From the NCBI GenBank assembly GCA_947311845.1, contig CAMZMU010000040.1, positions 56,376,330 through 56,440,329 of the forward strand: a DNA stretch of 64,000 bases. Direction: 5' to 3'. The notes under the pieces were generated by a model, which saw only the letters and a program-made list of their open reading frames with translations, had not been told where the DNA came from and searched no databases. This document shows, in pieces, positions 34,375-44,231 of the stretch. A program made the position numbers and the translations under genes. Each line of letters begins with the position of its first letter. Positions within the stretch are counted from its first letter, which is position 1. The DNA is from Poa pratensis. Its lineage: Eukaryota; Streptophyta; Magnoliopsida; Poales; Poaceae.

Positions 34375-35135
34375 GTCTTGTTCTATGTTGATATGATCTT
34401 ATCATCATGAGATACTCCCATTCGGTTACTGCTCAAATGCGTCGTCTACACGGCGCTTGCACTTCTTTGGGGCACGAGGTGACTTCATATCCAGGGTATT
34501 TCTTTGTCTCAGCGCAAATATGTGTGTGATCTTCTCTGGCGCGTTTCAGGCATGTCTTACCCAGTGTCTAGCAAGGAGAAGCTGTCAAAGCACACCAGAA
34601 CCCCTTTTCATCCGCTGATTATATTTTATCACAGTACCCTTCAATAGAGTATACAGTAGTGCAGCGTCCTGCCGATCTTGGGCTCGTTGTTTGGATTATC
34701 GTCGGTCGATGGGCGGTTTTTGCCATATTTTTTGGAGCTAATCCTGTGTCACGGAGTGCACAAAAGTAGCCCACTCTGTCTCGCTCGTCTACATAATGAG
34801 AGTATAATGCACTCGATCGCGAATGCACAGCTGAACTAGTTTGACACAATCAACGTGAGAAACTCGGTGTTTCTCAACTGAAAGACCCCTCGTTGTAAAA
34901 GTGTTATAAAGCCACATCCTTTCAGGAAACTCAGCTTTCCATGTTGTACCAAACATATTAATTTGATTCCATTTTATCTGCGTGCGTGTGGCACTAAAAA
35001 CCTTGGAGATCTCATAATTCATTCTCGGGATAAGCCTGCTGATAATATCTTTACAAAACCTCTGCCTTTGGTGGATAATTACTCGTTCACGATGTAATCT
35101 TAACATAGCGTGAAGCAGTTGAGATTAAGGGGGTT
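34375..35135 (+). pseudogene. Ty1-copia pol remnant (reverse transcriptase/RNase H end)
   Basis: Broken pieces lie in order on the plus strand. VLFYVDMIL at 34,375 is the copia YVDD box with one Asp missing. GISLSQRKYVCDLL is at 34,495-34,536. DKPADNIFTKPLPLVDNYSF is at 35,029, with a stop at 35,095-35,097 (canonical ADxxTKPL). AGATTAAGGGGG near 35,125 would be the polypurine tract. About 500 bp between the pieces no longer reads as pol. No LTR was recognised. Confidence 0.75.
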
Positions 35136-35530
35136 TTCACATTGACATGCGGAACTATAGACATGAGTACATGACTGATTTAGCCATTATATAGATTGAA
35201 AATTAGTTTGGTTGTGTACTCACAACAATATAATCATATACAATTTTTCTAATTTACACTGAAACTCCATCCGTATTTAATTTTTTTTTATTCAATGCAG
35301 AAGGCAAATAGATAACAAAGTTGGCATAAAAGAAAAATACTTAACAATTTAAGTCACAATAAACTTCAACATGAGGTAGTAACCCAATAGTGCTACACTT
35401 GCTTAATCTACGGAATCCCACTTACGGATCCAATCGTGACATGCAAAAATAATTCGTTGGAGGAAAAGAGGAAAATGTGGTGCAGGTCCTCCCTGATTTT
35501 GCACCAACCGGCTTCCTTCGCCGCTATGCC

Positions 35531-35717
35531 CAGGGACGGAGCCAGGAATTCTACACGGATGGGGCCAAGTGAATATGATAACACTTGGAGGGGCCATAAA
35601 GGTTAATGAAGGTTAATTTGTAGAGCAAATACACCTAAGTTGGAGCGTAATCTAACAAATTGTTTCAGCATGGGGGGAGCCGTGGCCCCAGCTCGCCCCC
35701 TGCTAGCTCCGTCCCTG
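35531..35717. mobile_element. hAT-type MITE, 187 bp, with 8-bp target duplication
   Basis: Starts CAGGGACGGAGCCAGG and ends CTAGCTCCGTCCCTG, inverted repeats of about 12 bp. GCTATGCC flanks both sides (35,523-35,530 and 35,718-35,725). The 8-bp duplication and CAGGG ends are typical of hAT elements. Confidence 0.85.
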
Positions 35718-37376
35718 GCTATGCCTGACTTTTCCATAAGATCCAGGTGTAGCACTATTTGGGGAAAACCATGTCGGAAATCGCCCGTTGTTCTTAGGTC
35801 CAAGAGGAAACTCGGCCTCCAGCGGCGACGTCAACCCATGCAGCAACGGGCTGGGCTATCTTGCGCGCGCAACGGAAAGAAATCCATCGATCGATTTCCG
35901 ACCAGCCTTAAATGGCAAATGGTCCCCCATTCTATTTTTTACTTTTCCCTTTACGGACAGATCCGTTGGCCCAGCACGTCCCATAAAAATCTCACGTCAA
36001 TTCCTTTTTGGTTCCGTCGTTGCAAGCTCATTGCTATTAATTGCAGGGCCATCTTTGTTACTTTTTTGCTGCAGTTTTTTTTTCCGCTGATCCATGTCCC
36101 TATTCCGTTTTTTCATGCGTGAGAACCGCGGGCAATGCAAACGTACGAAATTTGAACTATTCCCTTTTTCCGCGCGTGCTTTTTCGGGGCCAATAAAATT
36201 TTACCGCGCAAAATTTAACGGCATTGTAGCAAAAACTATTCCCTTTTGGCGAAAAAACAAAAAATACTATATTTTTTAGTTCAACAAAACACAATGAAAA
36301 ATCAATTCCCTTTTTGGGCTAGTGATATTTTGGGATAAAAATAAATGGGTGGGAGATCAGAAAATTCCACTTCCAACTAGTATAAATTTTTGGAACAAAT
36401 AATAGCTACGACTTCCTACCAGTACAAAAAAATGAAAAAATAAAAATCCAATTTCTGGTAAATGGAAACAATTATTACAACAAAACAGAAAAAGCAAAAA
36501 AATCCATGTGCAACAACTAAAACCAACTATTATTAAAAACCATTTGATTCAAAAGAAGGAGAAATAAAACGATGTCAAAAAACATAGAACCTAAACTTTG
36601 TGTCATCACAAAAAAACTTATTGTTGCCAAAAAAATCAACTTCCGTTGCTTTAAAAGAAAAACATGCTAAACTGTAATAAGCACAATGGATAAAACCAAA
36701 CAATCGAACTGATACATGACAATGCGGTGATAGAAAAAAGTGGGAATTAATTAAGTTTTACAGCGAAAAAGAAAAAAAAAAGCCGGAAAAGGGTGGATCC
36801 GGTTCACGCTGCTTATTCGAGTTCGTGATCATAAGAAACAAAGACAACAAATGTATTTTGTTTTTGTGGATTCCGTTGATGTAAAACCTCCTAGAGCACG
36901 ATGAACACTATGCTTGTTGATCGTGTTCTATTGCTGTTAAGCAGCATCAACACAAGCATGCTAGGTTGAAGATCATTGGATGTGGCGAATTTTCCCAGTC
37001 AGATATGAATCTTGTCCTTCCATCAACACACTGAGCATATTCAGCTTTGACAGCTATCCCCCGATTTAGGTCTCGACGACGGCGGCATATGGCGTCGTCC
37101 CTCTTAGGGGCGTCATCGTCGAGCTTCGTTACCTCTCGGTCTCATTTTGGTGCCATCGGTGGGCAAGTTCGAATCTTGCGTCAAGGAACTTTTGGCCCTG
37201 GCATGGAGCATTCTTGGTTCCCCTTATCTTATACACGTGACTTCTTCACCTTTCTCTGTCCTTGTTGTTCGCTGGCAGGATCGGCGCACCACGACCTGGA
37301 TCAAGAGGGTAGGCGGCCCTCACCGGCGACAACTTGGTGGAGGTGGCATGACTACATCTGGCGGTTTATTCCGAAG
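35718..37376. other. Spacer, no gene supported
   Basis: Holds short open frames on the plus strand (35,640-36,122, 37,047-37,466) with no recognisable domain. 36,250-36,780 is A-rich. GGCGGCATATGGCGTCGTCC and neighbouring sequence at 37,080-37,370 is GC-richer and may be a transposon piece of unknown type. Confidence 0.4.
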
Positions 37377-38455
37377 ACTATAGTATACAAGCTACCGATG
37401 AGACAAGAACTAGTAAGATGTTACCAGCCGCATAACAAACAAGTTATCAAGTGGGGGATACTATAATTATTATCAACACTCTAGCATACAAGTTACCGAT
37501 GAGGGGACCAATTAAGATATTACCAGTCACATATCAAATAAGTTATCAGGCGGGGGATAATAAAAATTTATTACCAATACAATAGCATACAACTTATTGA
37601 TGATAAAATAACTAGTAAGATGTTACCAGTCCCAATGCAAAAAAGTTACCAGGTGCGAGATATTAAAACTTTATTACCAAGACTCTAGAATAAAAGTTAT
37701 CGATCAGAAAAGAACTAGTAAGATGTTAACAGTGGCATAACAAACAAGTTATCAGGTTGGGATACTAAAAATTTATTACCAAAATTCTAGCATACAAGTT
37801 ATCGATGAGAAACTAAAACTTATTATTAAGACTCTAGCATACAAGTTACCGATGAGGGAACAATTAAGATATTACCAGTCACATATCAAACATGTTATCA
37901 GGTGGGGCATACTAAACATTTATTACCAATACACTAGCATACAAGTTATTGATGAGAAAAGACTAGTAAGATGTTACAGTCGCATAGCAAACAAGTTATC
38001 AGGTGGGGATACTAAAAAAATATTACTAAGACTCTAACATACAAAGTACCGATGAGAAAATACTAGTAAGATGTTACCAGTCACATAACAAAAAAGTTAT
38101 CAAGTGGGTGGATACTAAAAATTATTATCAAGACTCTAACATACAAGTTATCGATGAGTGGAAAAATTAAGATATTACCAGTCGCATATCAAGCAAGTTA
38201 TCAGATGGGGATACTAAAAATTTATTACCAATACACTAGCATACAAGTTATCGATGAGAAAATAATTAGTAAGATGTTACCTGTGGCATAGCAAATTAGT
38301 TATCATGTGGGGTTACTACATATTTATTATCAAGACTCTAACATACAAGTTATCGACGAGAAGAAAACTAGTAAGATGTTAACAATTGATGAGAGAGAAA
38401 TAGTAAGATATTACCAATCATATGACAAAAAAGTTATCATATGAGGGATACTAAA
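37377..38455. repeat. Tandem array of ~100-bp units, about eleven copies
   Basis: ATACAAGTTA or close variants mark unit starts at 37,385, 37,486, 37,587, 37,690, 37,792, 37,839, 37,939, 38,039, 38,141, 38,241 and 38,343. Periods are 100-103 bp except one truncated 47-bp unit. Each unit contains TCGATGAGAAAAGAACTAGT, AAGATGTTACCAGTCGCAT, CAAACAAGTTATCAGGTGGG and GATACTAAAAATTTATTACC. A degenerate partial unit closes the array. Units are diverged and carry no conserved reading frame. Confidence 0.92.
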
Positions 38456-38575
38456 ATAATTAAATAATTAGTTCTTTTCTCATTCAACCCTTGGTCATAA
38501 TTTAACCCTTGTTGGTAACTTGTTTACTACGTTATAAATAATATAATAAATGTTTATATTGGTAGAAATTGTTTT

Positions 38576-38824
38576 TTGCCTATCCCCAAAATTATGAGCA
38601 AACCGTGCTCCAAGACTTTGCCCGCCTGTCATGGAGTTCGAGAGGACTGCATATACTACCTAAATAAGCTCAGCGTCTGGAAGGAACCGAAGGCCCCCCT
38701 CGGCGACTCCGGTGTGTACAGTTTCAGAGACGACGAGCTCACGCCGCTGCTGCCGGAGTCGACACCGTTGCTGCCGTGGGAGAACTGGCGGTTTCCGGCA
38801 TGGTTTTTTCCTGTCAAAGTTTAA
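38576..38824 (+). pseudogene. DUF295 (F-box-associated) C-terminal fragment
   Basis: Open to TAA at 38,824. LPACHGVREDCIYYLN and RFPAWFFPVKV align with SLPAGECSGSQEDCIYFI and GLAWVFPPEAV at the end of the F-box gene at 44,232. Between them, LGDSGVYSFRDDELTPL matches LHDAGIYNVRTGTFKPL. No F-box or N-terminal part lies upstream, where the satellite-like array begins within 120 bp. It is therefore an orphan C-terminal fragment, from partial duplication or from array invasion of an older gene. Confidence 0.7.
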
Positions 38825-38825
38825 T

Positions 38826-39003
38826 GTAATTCCTCGATCAACTAATTTTCAGTTCCTAAACTCTTAAAATATATGATGTGCTTGAATAATAGCACCATGC
38901 ATCTTCATTTTATTAGTGTAATTCCTCGATCAACTGATTTTGACCGAGGTCCTAGTATATGATGTGTGCTTGAATAATTGCACCGTGCATCTAGATTTTA
39001 TTT
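38826..39003. repeat. 92-bp direct repeat right after the DUF295 fragment
   Basis: GTAATTCCTCGATCAACT at 38,826 and 38,918, followed in both by GATGTGCTTGAATAAT and GCACCATGCATCT-like sequence. It begins two bases after the stop codon, so it would lie in the 3' UTR. Confidence 0.85.
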
Positions 39004-41644
39004 AGAGAACACATCTGATATTGAATATTAAGTTAGACGTGATATAAGACGTCTACATTTTGTTGACTCGGCCGGATTTGAATATAAGCAGCATTTTGCT
39101 AACAGCGAGATCACAATTACAAGAAAGAGTTTTCCAGTAGTACCAGCTTCTCTTTATGCTTGGTGTCTTCTAATTTTGTCAGACTATTCTCACATGAACA
39201 TTGATAATGCCATAATTAATCATTAAAGTTTAGGGTGTGATGATACAATGTGCACAATGTCTTGCTATTTGTTTCTTATTCTTTCCAGTGTTTCTTTCTT
39301 GCAACTACCATCAGTTGTGTTTCTGGAAAAAATTCCACGATTATTTCTCATGGTATACCAGACTGCGCTGCATTTGCACCTCACCTAGGTACCCAGACCC
39401 ATCTCTTTCTCCTGATTTGCCTCCTCCTCTCCTCTCTTTTAATTTAATCCCCATAACTTCTTATTTTTGTCTGTTCAGATGCTTTTTAATCTATGCCTAT
39501 GAGGTGTAGACCCTTTGCTCTACTGTTCTATGGCACCAATGGTGTGTGTTCGCTAGCCTTTTCTTCATTTTTATTTTCATTTTACAGCAATGTATGTGTT
39601 TTGGCAGAATGTTTCGGAAAAGTTGTTTTTAGATTTTCTTCATTTTTGTTGCATGTGATTTAGGTTGTTATGATGAATACATTGCTTAGAATAATACGAT
39701 CGTGATATTCTTCAAACTGTTGCTATTTTAATTTTCTCTGAATAATTGGTTATTTGTCAACTGGAAATCGGTGTAGACTTTATGCTTTGCATTCATTTAG
39801 ACCCTATTAGTTCTGAATTTGATTTTAATTTTGATATTTTGCACAACTACATGTTTTAGATCAAATGACAAATTTGTGGTGAATATACGCCTGAATGTAA
39901 CTCAATAAGATGAGGCGTGCATTTAGTTTTCAAAGAGTAAGATCACAACGTTTCATTGTATATCAGATGAGCCAAGTCTCAGGTTCTCTTATGGCTTAAT
40001 ATTTATTAATTGTTGCATTGTGTAATACAGTTATGCTCTTTCCCACTCTGTTTTTTTCAATAATATCCATATTAAAAACTGGTATTATCTTATTGGTTAT
40101 TTCACTTCAATAATCTTTCATTTTACCCTATTATTATACTGCAAGTTCCATTCCAAGTTATTTCTCTCAACTGACTAATACTCATTCACTGCTCGAGTTC
40201 TTGGTTCGCATAAGGCTGGCGCTTATGAAATTATTCGGTCATGGTTTACATCTTCTTGAAAGTTAGAAGTTGCAATTACCCTTCAGACACTCCTATCCAT
40301 GGAAGTTCCTCTGCTTGGAGGATCCTGCTATGTTTTTTACTGAATTTTGTAAATGCCCTGGTTAATTCAGTCACACAGTGGGTTTCTACATTAGTCGCTC
40401 GCCACTGCCCATCTACGCTAACTTAATAGGTCTATTTTGTATACGAGGAGTCCTCTATGAGGTGATCTAATAATTTCTCTTTGGTATAGTTATGTCACTA
40501 CTTCCTACCACTTGAATTTTCCTGTTCCCAATTAATGAGATTTTTTTTACATACTATGGGAGTTCGTTCCATATATTATTTTTGAAACCTCATATCTATT
40601 TTGTAAGTAGCTTGGAAGCTCTGATTCTTCTTTGGCTTGCAGGGTGTTGGCTATTCGAGTTAGGTGTATCCGTATGCGGGACCTTGATCAATGGCAACAT
40701 GAGCTTCTACGCCTGATTCACCATCTTTTCTGCAGCTCCATTGAGGTTTGTCTCCGAGCATCCGTCTTCTCTAATACTTTTCCGGTAGTTATTTTTGGTA
40801 AGTTTGACAGGTGCCTACTAGGTTGTTTTCCACTTATGGTTGGACTGGAAGGACGGATGGTTGGTGTTCAACATGTACAAGAGTTGGTTGCTTCTTCTAC
40901 TGAAAATATCAAGAAAAATGCAGCAGCTCCACGGCTGAATGATGGATCCCTCGCTACTCATATTGCTGGTAAGTAGATGAAATATCCCTCTCTACTCATA
41001 TTGCAGCGATTTTCACAAGGCATGCCATGTGTTGTCTTTATTGCGGCGATTTAGATTGTGAGAAGTAGATGACGGAAATGCCAATAGTTTCCTATGCTGG
41101 TAAAATCTGTCACCATAAACTCGATTAAGCAGCTTAGAACAGCTAGAAAAAATAATGTTAGTTAGGTAAGGTTGCAATCTGCCAAAGAGGTGCCAAATCT
41201 TTTTCAAGAACATGGTAAAACTGTGAGCATATCAGAGGCTAGAAAAAATAACCTTTTTCCAAATTATTTCAAGAACATCGGTCCTCCATTGTCTTAGGTC
41301 TTCCTGTCTTAGGTTGTTTATTCTTCTTCTGTCGCAAGAATAAGAGTTTTGTTCAAACTTATTTTTTTATGTTTATGTGTTGTCTACATCTTATTATGCA
41401 TAGGCCGGGTGTAAAATTCTCTTGCTTGTATCGAATTGATGCAACTTTTGAGTTACTAAAATGTCAATTTATCGGAGAAAATTGTCAACCTTTTGACCGG
41501 AAATGCATAAGGGCGAATGTTGATGTACATTTCACGTCTGAGCAGTATCCGCTTGGAAGAATCTTTGCGTCAGCAAGCTTTATTTTCATCTCAGGCACCT
41601 GAAGCAATGTAGCATCAAGCGTGCACGTCTTCAATCTAGCGGGT
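39004..41644. other. Spacer with possible unrecognised exon-like stretches
   Basis: Two stretches look weakly coding on the plus strand. About 39,290-39,388 reads SCVSGKNSTIISHGIPDC, AAFAPHL before a GTACCC. About 40,642-40,744 reads RVLAIRVRCIRMRDLDQW, QHELLRLIHHLFCSSIE after TTGCAG. They cannot be joined into a supported gene, and no family is recognised. The rest is AT-rich. Confidence 0.3.
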
Positions 41645-43124
41645 TTATGCAACCAGGTTTTGGATATCATCTGCGAAGTAGTCCACGATCACTTTGTTCG
41701 CTGCCTCTGACGGGTGGCCAGAGTCCCAATAAACGTATGTCTGCGCGTCCGGACATGTCCCAGGCGTCGAGAGGTTGCAGAGGAACGATGATGTCTCCAG
41801 CGTGCCCGTTCCGCAGCATGCCCGCTTCGCCTCGGTGAACCCTACACCAAAAATGCCATACACTTGTTGGATGTGGTGAACTCATCTGTAATGTTTCCAA
41901 AACTAAACAAATAATGCCATGCATATCATGGCTTAGTAGACTTTAGGTCCTACCTAGTGACTCAGGAGAGGTAGTAAGTTTGTACAAAGGTGTGTACATA
42001 TCGAGGACAGCAATCTTGAGACCATGGTACACCTCCGGTAGTGAGTTGACGGTAGCGTTCAGCTTCATGTTGTAATACCGGGCATCGTTGTTTAACCTGG
42101 GCACGCACCCGCTCTTCATATGGCCATACACCGCGACAGCCGAAGGAAAGCAACCCAAGGGTGGCAAGGAAAACACGCCGATGCGCCGGGCTCCCATAAA
42201 GTAAAGTTGCTACATATACAATCAGTTCAAGGTTGAGAAATCACATGATCTTGATCATCTGATCACCCATGCATGTTTATTGAGCTAGCAATAGGCTTAG
42301 GTTCGGTGTTTATGTATTACCGCCACGACCTTGCTGAAGATGCTGATGAGGTGGTCGCAAAATTGTTCAGAGCTCCGCATCATGTAGAGGAAAGGGTTGA
42401 TGTAATAGTTGAGGCCAAAGTCACATGAACCGGCGCAGATGATGTAGAGTGAGTCCGAGATGATGGACCGAGCCTGGCTGCTCCCGGCGACCGCCTTCAG
42501 CTTAGATTGGTACTCTTCGAAGTGCTTCAGTTGTTCATAGAAAGAGACAGAGTTCTACACCAGATAGAGAATTTGATATAAGTCCACTGTAGGCACCAGA
42601 GAGGCCACTCATCGGTGATACTTACAAATAGAAACTCGTGGCTGTAGTAGCCAGACGCTGCAGATGCGAAGTTGGCTCCAAGCAGAAGGTTCTGTCCTGA
42701 CGCCTGCGGGCTGAGATATGCAGGAGGGGAACTGTTAAACCCAACCTTTTCAGCTGCAACCACATGCAAATTCAACTGTAAAAAAAGACAAGATACACGT
42801 CTAACAAGGTTAAGCCTGAAATACTGCATCGATCTGTCTAACGAGAACGGATAATACCACAGTTAACCTATGAAATCGCTGAAAATCTTGCCGTTGCAGA
42901 ACCTCCCTGTGGCGACATGGTCTTCGAAGTCCCTGCCATAGGGAGGGGGCGTTGGCTTTGGCTATGGTGCGAATGTAGTTGTTGTTTCCTACATCGACCA
43001 GCGAGTCGCCGAACACAAATACAGCCGGCACCAGCGGCCGCGCCTCGCCGGCGTTTGTCGCCTGTCCCGCCAAAAGGAAGATAGACAGGAGCAGGAAGCA
43101 CCTCGCAGCCATTGTAGACTGCAT
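41645..43124 (-). pseudogene. GDSL esterase/lipase paralogue, five exons, 1-bp frameshift in exon 1
   Basis: Minus-strand exons 43,124-42,868, 42,753-42,626, 42,554-42,321, 42,209-41,954 and 41,841-41,645 have GT-AG borders and matching phases only if one base of the G5 run at 42,945-42,949 is discounted; the product would then be 356 aa. As written, frame is lost at about residue 60. Present are a signal peptide (RCFLLLSIFLLAGQATNA), block I FVFGDSLVDVGNNNY with Ser41, block II GANFASAAS, block III CAGSCDFGLNYY (Asn of GxND replaced by Cys) and block V YWDSGHPSEAAN. It resembles the GDSL genes at 7.8 and 23.8 kb but has an extra intron in the last third. Since everything else is intact, it is either a very young pseudogene or a homopolymer sequencing error. 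Confidence 0.85.
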
Positions 43125-44231
43125 TTGGAGTTGCCTGGAACAAAGATATGGAACGCGTCGTGGGCTCTAGTTTGAAGAACACAGCCTACCGTGATGTGCA
43201 AAAGAGAACAAATATAACAAAGGGGGAGAAAAATACATGGGTGAGTGCTCTACATGCTGGCTTCTAGTCTAGGATATCACGCACACGAAATTTGGGCCAA
43301 AATCATGATAAACTTGCTAGAAAAAGACTGTCACGGCAAAAAAGAGTGAACACAACAAAACAGTTGCTCAAATTAAATCTGAAGCAATCGACCCAAACTA
43401 CACACGTGACAAAAGATTGCCAGTTTTTCATGCAAACCCAAACATGCTGTGAGTTCCACAATCAAAGGTAACAGAACAGTCCAGGCCAACCAAGAGTGTT
43501 CCTCACTCAAAGAGAGTTCAACCACCCACAGCACGCATAAACTTCGTCCAGGCTTTACATCTCTGATGCTTTTGGTGCATCTAGCAGCTCAGACAAATAA
43601 CAAAAGATCCTTTCTGGCTCCCACAAAATTAAAAACAGAGTGCTTTAATTAAAAAACCAAAGATCCTTTCTGGCTCTGTTTGAACATTTCAATATTTTAT
43701 TGCCAGGTATAAGATCACCTGGAATATGCTAACAGAAAACAGAGTGTTTTAGTACGAATCCAGGAGTACCAGATTTGTCAAAGCTTGGATCTTGGGCAAT
43801 CGAAATATGTTTTGAAAGAAATAGCAAAAAGAAAAAGATATAACAGCAAAGATGGCACTTTCTGAAAACCGATGAAATGCATCCAACATTCCAACTACAG
43901 AGATAAACTGCAGCTCCCCTATGCGGCATACACTGCAGCAGCAGTACAAAACTGACCACCTGTAGGCATGTAACTAATCTAATTCGAAAACTATTCAACT
44001 ATGGTCGAGTAAAAAGCATAACCACACAGACATAACATTATGTTTTCACAACAGAAGTCTTAAGCATTCGATTACATTATCAAATAAAGGTCGTCCGCAG
44101 GACTTAAAAGTGCACACCATCATAGTACTAATTTAAGATCAAACAATAACATACTAGTAGGATAAAGATAAGCAGAACCCAGACATGCGGGTTCATCATA
44201 AAGATTAACCACCCATGCTGTGCTGGGTTGA
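43125..44231. other. Spacer between the GDSL paralogue and the F-box gene
   Basis: Includes the promoter region of the GDSL paralogue and the 3' flank of the F-box gene. AGATCCTTTCTGGCTC occurs twice (about 43,605 and 43,661), a small direct repeat. No gene recognised. Confidence 0.45.

Noticed and set aside
34789..35106. 105-aa minus-strand ORF
   Set aside because: It is opposite the plus-strand copia relic that contains DKPADNIFTKPL, so it is a shadow.
40632..40976. 114-aa plus-strand ORF with exon-like borders
   Set aside because: A TTGCAG acceptor precedes it, but no partner exons or family could be supported. Mentioned only as a possible remnant.
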